This document shows positions 37,026-46,803 of a DNA stretch of 49,711 nt, piece after piece (the stretch's first letter is position 1; every line of letters begins with the position of its first letter). Source of the DNA: Methylobacterium amylolyticum. GTDB lineage: Bacteria > Pseudomonadota > Alphaproteobacteria > Rhizobiales > Beijerinckiaceae. Location of the stretch: contig NZ_JAUYZI010000043.1 in NCBI RefSeq assembly GCF_030700245.1, positions 1 through 49,711 on the forward strand, written 5' to 3'. The notes under the pieces are model-generated. The model worked only from the letters and a program-made list of their open reading frames with translations. It did not search any database and was not told where the DNA came from. The position numbers were made by a program, and so were the translations under genes.

Positions 37026-37262
37026 TCAATCCTGCGGGACGCCCGTGGTCAGCGCAAGGGCGTGGAGCACGCCGCCCATCCGGCCCTGGAGCGCGCCGTA
37101 GACCATCTGGTGCTGGGCCACCCGGGTCTTGCCCTTGAAGGCGTGGCTCAGCACGGTGGCGGCGTAGTGGTCGCCGTCGCCGGCCAGGTCGCGGATCTCG
37201 ACCCGCGCGTCGGGCAGGGCCTCGACGATCATCCGCTCGATCTCGCGGGCGTCCATCGGCAT
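37026..37262 (-). CDS. BolA family protein
   Basis: A 78-residue BolA-like protein, a partner of monothiol glutaredoxins in iron-sulfur cluster trafficking. The motif LAGDGDHYAATVLSHAFKGK (26-45) covers the conserved beta-hairpin, and the single FKGKTRVAQHQMVYGAL (42-58) with His51 as probable cluster ligand is the class II fingerprint. ATG 37262 is used; ATG 37256 two codons later is also possible. It follows purL by 20 bp and, with grxD downstream, forms the purL-bolA-grxD arrangement common in Alphaproteobacteria. Confidence 0.88.
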   Translation of the reverse strand: MPMDAREIERMIVEALPDARVEIRDLAGDGDHYAATVLSHAFKGKTRVAQHQMVYGALQGRMGGVLHALALTTGVPQD

Positions 37263-37282
37263 CGGTGCAACTCCGTCAGGGC

Positions 37283-39508
<2,226 letters not shown>

Positions 39509-39645
39509 GGTCAGCCTCGGCGTGGTCGGTCCCGGAACCGGGACCGGACGGCCCGGACCGGGCGGCGTCACGGCAGCGACGGATTAGTGCGTTCCGCGCC
39601 CGCGTTGCAACATCATCCCGCACCGTAGCGCGAACGGAGGCGGCC

Positions 39646-41487
39646 TCACGCCGCCGAGGGATGGGCCAGGAACTCGGCGATGGCCGCCGCGAAGCGCTCG
39701 CCGTAGGCCTCGCGCTTGCGCTCGCCGACCCCGTGCACGCTGCGCATCGCCCACAGGTCCACCGGCTTCTGCCGGGCCATCTCGATCAGCGTCCGATCGG
39801 GGAAGACCATGAAGGCGGCGATGCCCTCGCCCCGGGCGATCGTGGCGCGCAGGCCGCGCAGGTGCTGGAACAGGGCCTCGTCGGCCTCCGACAGGCCCAT
39901 CTCGTCGGCCGCCCGCGGCGCGCCGCGGCGGCGGTCCCGGGCCTCCGCCTTCGGCTCCGGGTCGGGGCGGACCTGGACCGTCTCGCGGCCGTACAGGATC
40001 TCCGTGCCCTTGTCGGTCAGCGACAGGCCGCCGTAGCCGTCGCCGTTCTCGGCCACCGCCCCGGCGGCGAAGAGCTGGCGCAGGATCGCCCGCCACGCCG
40101 CCACCGGCTTGTCGGCGCCGACGCCGAAGGTCTTGAGGCTGCCGTGGCCGTTGCGGCGGATCTGGTCGGATTCCTTGCCGTGGACCACGTCGCAGACATA
40201 GGCCGCGCCGAAGCGGCTCCCGGTGCGCACGATCGCCGACAGGACCTTCTGCGCCGCCACCGTCCCGTCGATCAGCTCGACGCCGCCGCGGCAGAGGTCG
40301 CAGCGCCCGCAAGCCCCGCTCGTCTCGCCGAAATAGCCGAGCAGGGACTGGCGGCGGCAGGTGGCGCCCTCGCACAGCGCGATCATCGCCTCCAGCTTGC
40401 GCCGCTCCACCCGGCGGCGCTCCTCGGAGATCTCCTTCTCGTCGATCTGGCGGCGGCGCAGCGCCATGTCGTCGAGGCCGTAGAGGGTGAGCGTGTCGGC
40501 GGGCAGCCCGTCGCGGCCGGCGCGGCCGATCTCCTGATAGTAGCCCTCGACGTTGTTCGGCATGTCGGCGTGGCAGACGAAGCGCACGTCCGGCTTGTTG
40601 ATGCCCATGCCGAAGGCGATCGTGGCGGTCATCACCACCCCGTCCTCCTGGAGGAAGCGGTCCTGGTTCTTCATCCGCGTGCCCTGGTCGAGGCCGGCAT
40701 GGTAGGGCAGGGCGTCGAACCCGTCCTTGCTCAGCGTCTCGGCGAGCTGCTCGGTGCGCTTGCGGGACGAGCAGTAGATGATGCCGCTCTCGGAGCGGCG
40801 GTGCTTCAGGAAGCGCTCGATCTGCCGGGCCGGGCTGTCCTTCGGCGCGAAGGTCAGGCGGATGTTCGGCCGGTCGAAGGAGTGGACGAAGGTCCTCGGC
40901 GGCCGCCCCTCCGGAAACAGCCGCTCGGCGATCTCGGCGCGCGTCGCGGCGTCGGCGGTGGCGGTGAGCGCGAGCGTCTGCACGTCGCCGAGCGCCTGCC
41001 GGGCGCGGGCGATCTCCCGGTACTCGGGGCGGAAGTCGTGGCCCCATTGCGAGACGCAGTGCGCCTCGTCGACCGCGAGCCGCCGTACCCCGGCCCCGCG
41101 CAGGGCGTCCATGCAGCCGTCCATCAGCAGCCGCTCGGGGGAGACGAACAGGAGCCGCAGGTCGCCCGAGCGGATGCCGCGCCACGTCTCGCGCGATTCC
41201 GCCTCCGGCACGCTCGAATTCAGGGTCGCGGCGGCGATGCCGAAGCCGCGCATCTGCTGCACCTGGTCGTGCATCAGGGCGATGAGGGGTGAGACCACCA
41301 CCGTCAGGCCGGCATCCACCAGCGCCGGGAGCTGGTAGGTCATCGATTTGCCCGAGCCCGTGGGCATCACCGCGAACACGTCGGCGCCGTCGAGCACCGC
41401 GCCGATCACCTCGTCCTGCCCGGGCCGGAAATCCGCGTAGCCGAAGGTGGTCTGCAGGGCTGCGCGGGCCTCGTCGAGGCGGGTCAT
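39646..41487 (-). CDS. recQ: ATP-dependent DNA helicase RecQ
   Basis: RecQ (613 residues) unwinds DNA 3'-5' in recombination and fork repair. Walker A is PTGSGKSM (42-49), the DEAH box is Asp140-His143 followed by CVSQWGHDFRPEY, and motif VI is EIGRAGRDG. The zinc-binding region shows CEGATCRRQ and later ACGRCDLC, giving four cysteines. The winged helix follows, and an HRDC domain occupies about 525-610 (LFQHLRGLRATIARGEGIAAF, ending AEFLAHP). ATG 41487 gives the expected short leader before TTFGYADFRPGQ. It diverges from the VapBC pair, whose operator lies 40-70 bp away. Confidence 0.95.
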   Translation of the reverse strand: MTRLDEARAALQTTFGYADFRPGQDEVIGAVLDGADVFAVMPTGSGKSMTYQLPALVDAGLTVVVSPLIALMHDQVQQMRGFGIAAATLNSSVPEAESRETWRGIRSGDLRLLFVSPERLLMDGCMDALRGAGVRRLAVDEAHCVSQWGHDFRPEYREIARARQALGDVQTLALTATADAATRAEIAERLFPEGRPPRTFVHSFDRPNIRLTFAPKDSPARQIERFLKHRRSESGIIYCSSRKRTEQLAETLSKDGFDALPYHAGLDQGTRMKNQDRFLQEDGVVMTATIAFGMGINKPDVRFVCHADMPNNVEGYYQEIGRAGRDGLPADTLTLYGLDDMALRRRQIDEKEISEERRRVERRKLEAMIALCEGATCRRQSLLGYFGETSGACGRCDLCRGGVELIDGTVAAQKVLSAIVRTGSRFGAAYVCDVVHGKESDQIRRNGHGSLKTFGVGADKPVAAWRAILRQLFAAGAVAENGDGYGGLSLTDKGTEILYGRETVQVRPDPEPKAEARDRRRGAPRAADEMGLSEADEALFQHLRGLRATIARGEGIAAFMVFPDRTLIEMARQKPVDLWAMRSVHGVGERKREAYGERFAAAIAEFLAHPSAA

Positions 41488-41527
41488 CCGGGCTCTCTTG
41501 CGTGTGTGGGGCGCTTGCGGCGGGGGT

Positions 41528-41557
41528 GTGTAGACACTACGCTCGTCGTGTCTACAC
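41528..41557 (+). promoter_or_regulatory. Palindromic operator of the VapBC operon
   Basis: GTGTAGACAC (41528-41537) and GTGTCTACAC (41548-41557) are perfect 10-bp inverted repeats separated by 10 bp. The centres are two helical turns apart, as expected for two antitoxin dimers or a VapBC hetero-octamer. It ends 10 bp before the antitoxin start and is 40 bp from the divergent recQ start. Confidence 0.7.
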
Positions 41558-41567
41558 GGAGGCGGAC

Positions 41568-41804
41568 ATGCCGCTCAACATCCGCAGCGAGGCGGTCAAC
41601 GAACTCGCGGGCAGGCTGGCATCGCAGTTGGGCGTGAGCAAGACCGAGGCGGTGCGGATCGCGCTCGTGCAGGAGATCGACCGGCGCGACAAGGCCGTGC
41701 CGCTGGTGGAGCGCCTGAAGCCGCTCCTGGACGAGATCGATGCGGTGCCACGGACGGGGCTCGCGGCGGACAAGGCGTTCTACGACAGCCTGAACGACGA
41801 GTGA
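41568..41804 (+). CDS. vapB: VapB-type antitoxin (Rv0623-like)
   Basis: The 78-residue antitoxin starts MPLNIRSEAVNELAGRLASQ, the N-terminal beta strand and helix of the Rv0623-type VapB family, followed by LGVSKTEAVRIALVQEIDRR as second helix. The C-terminal half (VERLKPLLDEIDAVPRTG, then FYDSLNDE) is the toxin-wrapping tail. ACGGAGG lies six bases before ATG 41568. The stop overlaps the toxin start as TGATG, and a perfect palindromic operator precedes it, so autoregulation is very likely. Confidence 0.85.
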   Translation: MPLNIRSEAVNELAGRLASQLGVSKTEAVRIALVQEIDRRDKAVPLVERLKPLLDEIDAVPRTGLAADKAFYDSLNDE

Positions 41805-42205
41805 TGTTCGTCGACGCCTCGGCGATGGTCGCGATCCTGACGGCGGAACCGGCCGCCGGGGCGTTGATGCGATGCCTGGACGCGGCGCACGCGCCGATCA
41901 CCTCGGCGCTCGCGCTCTTCGAGACGGCGACCGCCCTGTCACGCAAGCTGGATCAGGACATCACGGTCTCGGAAGCGCAGCTCGCGCGCTTCCTGGATAC
42001 GGCCGGCATCCGGGTGATTCCCGTCACGGATGCGGAGGGGGCCGCGGCCCTCGCGGCCCACGCCCGCTACGGCAAGGGCCGCCACCCGGCCCGGCTGAAC
42101 CTCGGCGACTGCTTCGCCTACGCCTGCGCGCGGACGCACGGCGTGCCGCTGCTGTTCGTGGGCGACGACTTCCCGCAGACCGACATCGCGCCCGCGCTGA
42201 GCTGA
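41804..42205 (+). CDS. vapC: VapC-like PIN-domain ribonuclease toxin
   Basis: A 133-residue PIN-domain toxin. The metal-binding acids are Asp4 (MFVDASAMVAIL), Glu40 (ALFETATAL), Asp102 (LNLGDCFAYACA) and Asp121 (FVGDDFPQTDI). The LNLGDCFAYACART motif and the ending VGDDFPQTDIAPAL are characteristic of the VapC branch paired with Rv0623-type antitoxins. ATG 41804 overlaps the vapB stop; GTG 41801 one codon upstream is possible. Its stop is followed immediately by family B repeat B2. All catalytic residues are present. Confidence 0.87.
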   Translation: MFVDASAMVAILTAEPAAGALMRCLDAAHAPITSALALFETATALSRKLDQDITVSEAQLARFLDTAGIRVIPVTDAEGAAALAAHARYGKGRHPARLNLGDCFAYACARTHGVPLLFVGDDFPQTDIAPALS

Positions 42206-42381
42206 CGCCGCACACGGTTTCCGGCCGAATCGTTCGATTCTCCGAGCCCGCGCCGTCATCGCGAGCGACAGCGAAGCGACCCAGGGCTGCGCGACGCCCG
42301 TCGATGTGGCGCCGCCGGGTCGCTTCGCTGCGCTCGCAAAGACGGAGGCGGTGATCGCGAGCCCTTCGACCGGAACCGCTC
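42206..42381. repeat. Family B repeat element, copy B2
   Basis: About 175 bp exactly filling the gap between the convergent vapC and denD genes. It begins near CGGTTTCCGGCCGAA and ends near TTCGACCGGAACCG, imperfect inverted repeats, with GTCATCGCGAGC and GCTCGCAAAGACGG in between. It shares these words and their order with B1 at 10039. As a long stem-loop it may serve as a bidirectional terminator. Confidence 0.65.
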
Positions 42382-43357
42382 AGCCCCCGTGGAACTCCGC
42401 CACGTGCCGCGCGACGATCGCGTCGAACGAATCGTCGGCGCGGAAGCCCAGCTCGGTCGCGGCGGCCGGGTCGAACGCCTCCGGCCACGTCTCGACGATG
42501 CGCAGGATCCGCTCGTCCGGCTCGCACCGGATCAGGGCGACCGCCGCGTCGCCCGCGGCGCGGCGCAGGGCCTCAATCTCCTCGGCGACGGTGGCCGAGA
42601 CGCCGGGCATGGTCAGGTTGCGCCGCAGCCCGAGGCGGGCGAGGTCGAGGCCGGCGGCGTGGGTGAGGAAGCCCACCGCGGCGGCCGGGCTCGCGAACCA
42701 GTGGCGGACGGTGTCCGGCACCGGCAGCACCGCCGGCTGCCCGGCCAGCGGCTCGCGGATGATGCCGGAGAAGAAGCCCGAGGCCGCCTTGTTCGGCTTG
42801 CCCGGCCGCACGCAGATGGTCGGCAGCCGGATGCCGATCCCGTCGAGGAAGCCGCGGCGGGCATAGTCGGCGAGCAGCAACTCGCCCATCGCCTTCTGCG
42901 TGCCGTAGCAGGTCGCCGGGCGTAAGGAGAAATCGTCCGGGATGATCCCGGGGAAGGGCGGCCCGAACACGGCGAGCGAGGAGGTGAACACCACCCGCGG
43001 CCGGTAGCCCTCGGCCGCGTGGGCGGCGCGGATCGCCTCGAACAGCGCCCGGGTGGCGTCGAGGTTGACCCGGTAGCCGAGGTCGAAATCGGCCTCGGCC
43101 TCCCCGGAGACCACCGCCGCGAGGTGGAAGATCACCTCCGGGCGCGCGCGGATCGCCGCCTCGGCGATGCCGGGGGCGGACAGGTCCGCGGCCTCGGCCC
43201 GCACCGGGCCGGTGAAGCCTTCGGGCGCGGCGGGGGCGACCACGTCGAGGAGCGTCAGGGCGGTGAGCGGCTGCCCGCCGACGCGGCCCTCGGCGACGAG
43301 AGCGTCGACGAGGCGCCGGCCGATCATGCCGGCGGCGCCGAGGATCAGGGCGTGCAT
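42380..43357 (-). CDS. denD: D-erythronate dehydrogenase (NAD-dependent epimerase/dehydratase fold)
   Basis: The 325-residue short-chain-type dehydrogenase has the Rossmann motif GAAGMIGRR (7-15), the catalytic Ser126-Ser127 region (VVFTSSLAVFG) and Tyr151/Lys155 in YGTQK. The later RLPTICVRPGKPNKAASGFF matches DenD, which oxidises D-erythronate to 3-oxo-tetronate. The identification is supported by the neighbours otnK, otnI, ltnD and otnC. AAGGAGG precedes ATG 43357. A hairpin (GGCGGAGGCGAAATCCGCCT) lies in the 79-bp gap after otnK. The C-terminus reaches the edge of repeat B2. Exact substrate stereochemistry is inferred from the cluster and family. Confidence 0.86.
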   Translation of the reverse strand: MHALILGAAGMIGRRLVDALVAEGRVGGQPLTALTLLDVVAPAAPEGFTGPVRAEAADLSAPGIAEAAIRARPEVIFHLAAVVSGEAEADFDLGYRVNLDATRALFEAIRAAHAAEGYRPRVVFTSSLAVFGPPFPGIIPDDFSLRPATCYGTQKAMGELLLADYARRGFLDGIGIRLPTICVRPGKPNKAASGFFSGIIREPLAGQPAVLPVPDTVRHWFASPAAAVGFLTHAAGLDLARLGLRRNLTMPGVSATVAEEIEALRRAAGDAAVALIRCEPDERILRIVETWPEAFDPAAATELGFRADDSFDAIVARHVAEFHGG

Positions 43358-43436
43358 GGAAGCCTCCTTGCGAAATCCGACGCATCGCTGCGCGAGGCGG
43401 ATTTCGCCTCCGCCCGAGCGCCGCACGGGGACACGT

Positions 43437-44726
43437 TCACTGCATCAGGTCGAGGGCGCGGGCGAAGAAGTCGGGCCCGCCGAAATTGCCGGATTTGAGG
43501 GCGAGCAGCATCGGCTCGGAGCGCCCGACGGTGCGCAGCACCGGCACGCCGGCCGCGATCTCCGGCCCGAGCAGGAAGGCGCGCAGGCCGAGCCGATCGA
43601 CCGCCGCCCCCGAGGTCTCGCCGCCCGCCACCACGAGGCGGCGCACGCCGCGCGCCACCAGCTCCTCGGCGATCCGCGACAGGGCGTCCTCGATCGCGCG
43701 GCCGGCCGCCTCCGCGCCGTGCTCGGCCTGGAGGGCGCGCACCGCCTCGGGATCCGCCGAGGAGGCGATCAGCACCGGGCCGGCGGCGAGGCGGTCGCCG
43801 GCGAAGGCCAGCGCCTCGGCGACCGCGTCGGCACCGGCGAGCAGGTGCCGCGCGTCGAGGCGCAGCACCGGCATGTGCGCCTCGGCCGCCGCGACCTGCG
43901 CCAGCGTCGCCTGCGAGCAGCTTCCCGCGAGGCAGGCGGCGTGCCCGCCCACCGGCTCGCCCACCGCCGCCCCGGCGGCGTCCCGGGTGCCGCGCCCGTC
44001 CGCGGCGAGCGCCCGCGCGAGCCCGAGCCCGAGCCCCGAGGCGCCGACCGAGAACTTCTTCGCCACGATCGCGCGCCCGAGAACCTCCAGGTCGTCGTCG
44101 AAGATCGCGTCGGCGATGGCCGCCCCGTGCCCCGCTGCGGCGAGGTCGTCGAGGCGCGCGGCCACCGCCTCCGCCCCCCGCGCCACCGTCGCGACGTCGA
44201 CGAGCCCGACCGACCCGGCGCTCTGGCGCGCCAGCACCCGCACGAGGTTGGCGTCGCGCATCGGGTTGAGCGGGTGGTCCTTCAGCGGGCTCTCGTTCAG
44301 CGGCACCGCGCCCACGAACAGGTTGCCCTGGTAGACGCTGCGCCCGGTCTCCGGGAAGGCGGGGGTGACCAGCGCGATCGGCTCGCCGGCCTCCGTCCGG
44401 AGGGCGTCCATGACGGGGCCGATGTTGCCGGCGTCGGTGGAGTCGAAGGTCGAGCAGACCTTGAACATCACGTGGCCCGCGCCCCGCGCCCGCAGCCAGC
44501 CCTCCGCCTCGCGCGAGCGCGCCACCGCCTCCGGCGCGGGGATCGACCGGCTCTTGAGCGCCACCACCACGGCGTCGGCCGCGGGCAGGGGCAGGTCGTC
44601 GGCCGGCACGCCGATGGTCTGGACCGTGCGCAGGCCGGCCTTGGTCAGCGTGTTGGCGAGGTCCGAGGCGCCGGTATAGTCGTCGGCGACGCAGCCGAGG
44701 GCGATGCGGTGAGAGGCGAGGGCCAT
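43437..44726 (-). CDS. otnK: 3-oxo-tetronate kinase OtnK
   Basis: The 429-residue kinase belongs to the DUF1537 family and phosphorylates 3-oxo-tetronate at O4. The N-terminal domain has the signature VADDYTGASDLANTL (13-27). HVMFKVCSTFDSTDAGNIGP lies in the substrate domain, and the C-terminal nucleotide-binding domain contains LVVAGGETSGAAVDRLG and the near-terminal EPMLLALKSGNFGGPDFF, all typical of OtnK. ATG 44726 is 4 bp from the otnI stop, so the genes are coupled. Product 3-oxo-tetronate 4-phosphate would be decarboxylated by OtnC, encoded divergently. Confidence 0.92.
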   Translation of the reverse strand: MALASHRIALGCVADDYTGASDLANTLTKAGLRTVQTIGVPADDLPLPAADAVVVALKSRSIPAPEAVARSREAEGWLRARGAGHVMFKVCSTFDSTDAGNIGPVMDALRTEAGEPIALVTPAFPETGRSVYQGNLFVGAVPLNESPLKDHPLNPMRDANLVRVLARQSAGSVGLVDVATVARGAEAVAARLDDLAAAGHGAAIADAIFDDDLEVLGRAIVAKKFSVGASGLGLGLARALAADGRGTRDAAGAAVGEPVGGHAACLAGSCSQATLAQVAAAEAHMPVLRLDARHLLAGADAVAEALAFAGDRLAAGPVLIASSADPEAVRALQAEHGAEAAGRAIEDALSRIAEELVARGVRRLVVAGGETSGAAVDRLGLRAFLLGPEIAAGVPVLRTVGRSEPMLLALKSGNFGGPDFFARALDLMQ

Positions 44727-44730
44727 CGCG

Positions 44731-45510
44731 TCAGGCTCCCTTGCGGTAGGGGGCGAACCAGCCGAGGCCCGCCTCGGTGCCCGCCGCCGGGATGTACTCG
44801 CAGCCGACGAAGCCGGCATAGCCGAGCCGGTCGAGTTCCGCGAACAGGAAGGCGTCGCCCATCTCGCCCGTGCCGGGTTCGTGGCGCTCGGGCACGCTCG
44901 CGGTCTGGACGTGGCCGACGATCGGCATCAGGTCGCGCAGCCGCATCGTCACGTCGCCGTGGATGATCTGGCAGTGGTAGAGGTCGAACTGGAGCTTGAC
45001 GTTGGGCAGGCCCAGCTCCCGGATGAGCTGCGCCACCCGCCCGAAATCGTTCAGGAAGTAGCCCGGCATGTTGCGGCCGTTGATCGGCTCCAGCAGCAGG
45101 TCGATGCCGGCACCCGCGACCGTCTCGGCCGCGTAGGTCACGGACCGGCGGTAGCTCTCGGCGGCGCGCGGGTCGTCGGGGGAGGCGAGCCCCGCCATCA
45201 TGTGCAGGCGGCGCACCCCCGTCGCCTCGGCGTAGCGGAGCGCCGTGTCGACCCCGGCCCGGAATTCGTCCGCCCGCTCCGGGAAGGCCGCCAGCCCGCG
45301 CTCGCCCTTGGCGAAGTCGCCGGGGGGCATGTTGAACAGCGCCTGGGTGAGGCCGTTCGCCTCGAGGCGCTCGGCGATGGCCTCGGGCGGGTGCTCGTAG
45401 GGGAACAGGAACTCGACCGCCTCGAAGCCCGCCCGCGCGGCGGCCTCGAAGCGGTCGAGGAACGGCACCTCGTTGAACATCAGGCTGAGGTTGGCGGCAA
45501 ACCGCGGCAT
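44731..45510 (-). CDS. otnI: 2-oxo-tetronate isomerase OtnI (hydroxypyruvate isomerase-like)
   Basis: The 259-residue TIM-barrel protein resembles hydroxypyruvate isomerase. MPRFAANLSLMFNEVPFLDR opens the family pattern, AVEFLFPYEHPPEAIAERL follows, and the metal-site regions are visible as LLLEPINGRNMPGYFL, KLQFDLYHCQIIHGDV and HVQTASVPERHEPGTGE. In tetronate loci OtnI interconverts 2-oxo- and 3-oxo-tetronate, giving the step after LtnD. It overlaps the translation region of otnK closely and follows ltnD after a gap occupied by repeat A6. ATG 45510 is the natural start. Confidence 0.9.
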   Translation of the reverse strand: MPRFAANLSLMFNEVPFLDRFEAAARAGFEAVEFLFPYEHPPEAIAERLEANGLTQALFNMPPGDFAKGERGLAAFPERADEFRAGVDTALRYAEATGVRRLHMMAGLASPDDPRAAESYRRSVTYAAETVAGAGIDLLLEPINGRNMPGYFLNDFGRVAQLIRELGLPNVKLQFDLYHCQIIHGDVTMRLRDLMPIVGHVQTASVPERHEPGTGEMGDAFLFAELDRLGYAGFVGCEYIPAAGTEAGLGWFAPYRKGA

Positions 45511-45547
45511 TGTCTTCGGACTCCCTGCGCCTTGTCCTGTCAGATCA

Positions 45548-45660
45548 CCTCATCCTGAGGTGCCGGAGCGTAGCGGAGGCCTCGAAGGAGGGCTCCAGAA
45601 CCCGCGCGAACCCTGGAAGCCTCCTTCGAGGCCCGCTGACGCGGGCACCTCAGGATGAGG
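45548..45660 (+). repeat. Family A core repeat, copy A6, inside the tetronate operon
   Basis: A 113-bp core without arms, beginning CCTCATCCTGAGG and ending CCTCAGGATGAGG, between otnI and ltnD. Read on the minus strand its end provides TCA TCC TGA, the last codons and stop of ltnD. It may fold in the mRNA and set the ratio of the two products. Confidence 0.8.
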
Positions 45661-46573
45661 CGGCGGGTGGGAGCGGCAAGGTCGCTCCAGAAACCTGCGC
45701 GTAGACGCGCGCCACCGAGGCGTCGTCGTCCCGGCCCATGCCGGCGCCCGAGGCCATCAGGAACATCTGGAGGGCGGCCGCCGCCACCGGCACCGGGTAT
45801 CTCTCCGCCCGCGCCATGTCCTGCACGATGCCGAGATCCTTCACGAAGATGTCGACCGCGCTGCGGGCCTCGTAGTCCGCGTCGAGGATGTGCGGCACCC
45901 GGTTCTCGAACATCCACGAGTTGCCCGCCGATTTCGTGATCACCTCGTAGACCCGGGCGAGGTCGAGCCCCTGCTTGGCGGCGAAGCTCATCGCCTCGCA
46001 GGCGGCGGCGATGTGCACGCCCGCGAGCAACTGGTTGATCATCTTGAAGGCCGCGCCCTGGCCCGGCGCGTCGCCGAGCTCGTAGACGGTGCCGGCCATG
46101 GCATCGAGCGCCGGCCGCGCCCGGGCGAAGGCCGCGGCCGAGCCGGAGGCGAGGAAGGTCAGCCCGCCCTCGGCGGCCCGGGCCGCCCCGCCGCTCATCG
46201 GCGCGTCGAGATAGTGGCGGCCGGTGGCCTCCAACCGCGCCGCGAGGCCGCGGGCCAGTGCCGGGTCCATCGTGGCGGAGGAGACGAATACCGCGCCCTC
46301 CGGCATCGCCGCAGCCGCTCCACCCTCGCCGAACAGCACCGCCTCGGTCTGCGCGGCGTTGACGACGACGGAGATCACCACGTCGGCGCCCGAAGCCGCC
46401 TCGGCGGGGCTCCCGGCGCCGGTCCCGCCCGCCGCGCGGAAGCGGGCGACCGCCTCCGGGTTCACGTCGCAGGCCGCCACGGCGAACCCGGCCCGCAGCA
46501 GCGAGGCCGCCATCCCGGCGCCCATCGAGCCGAGGCCGATCACCGCCGCGCGGCCCGTCGTGGCCTCCGTCAT
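45650..46573 (-). CDS. ltnD: L-threonate (tetronate) dehydrogenase LtnD, beta-hydroxyacid dehydrogenase family
   Basis: The 307-residue enzyme is a 3-hydroxyisobutyrate-dehydrogenase-like protein. GLGSMGAGMA (13-22) binds NAD(P), YLDAPMSGGAARAAEG (121-136) is the substrate signature, and Lys177 in FKMINQLLAG is the catalytic lysine. In tetronate loci LtnD oxidises threonate or a related acid to the 2-oxo form. It is the first gene of the minus-strand operon, divergent from the LacI-type regulator. The last residues, Ser-Ser and the stop, lie within repeat A6, so the C-terminus may have been altered. ATG 46573 follows CAGGGAG. Confidence 0.88.
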   Translation of the reverse strand: MTEATTGRAAVIGLGSMGAGMAASLLRAGFAVAACDVNPEAVARFRAAGGTGAGSPAEAASGADVVISVVVNAAQTEAVLFGEGGAAAAMPEGAVFVSSATMDPALARGLAARLEATGRHYLDAPMSGGAARAAEGGLTFLASGSAAAFARARPALDAMAGTVYELGDAPGQGAAFKMINQLLAGVHIAAACEAMSFAAKQGLDLARVYEVITKSAGNSWMFENRVPHILDADYEARSAVDIFVKDLGIVQDMARAERYPVPVAAAALQMFLMASGAGMGRDDDASVARVYAQVSGATLPLPPAASS

Positions 46574-46688
46574 CGCCGGCTCCCTGCGCTTCGCGGGTCG
46601 GCGCGTCGCGCGACCCGGCCTGACCGTCCCGTCCCCGGCCCGCCCCCAGGCACTGATCGGGGCACGGACCGAATCGATCGCGCCGCTC

Positions 46689-46717
46689 TTGCCGGCGGCG
46701 CCGAATCGTCGTTTATC
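46689..46717 (+). promoter_or_regulatory. Predicted promoter of the LacI regulator-otnC operon
   Basis: TTGCCG (46689-46694) and TTTATC (46712-46717) are 17 bp apart. The 18-bp palindromic operator begins 5 bp downstream, where transcription would start. On the other strand TTGGCA (46738-46733, inside the operator) and ATAAAC (46716-46711) could form the divergent ltnD promoter with a 16-bp spacer. Confidence 0.42.
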
Positions 46718-46721
46718 GCGA

Positions 46722-46739
46722 ATTGGCAGCGCTGCCAAT
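46722..46739. promoter_or_regulatory. Perfect 18-bp LacI-type operator
   Basis: ATTGGCAGCGCTGCCAAT is a perfect palindrome with the central CG pair and the AGCGCT core typical of LacI/GalR-family operators. It lies between ltnD and the LacI-type gene, overlapping one predicted -35 box and the predicted start site of the other promoter. Confidence 0.75.
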
Positions 46740-46803
46740 CCGATCGTGCGGCGCCGGGCCGGCCGCCATGCCGGGCCCGAAACCTGCCGGGAGCGACCGG
46801 GAG

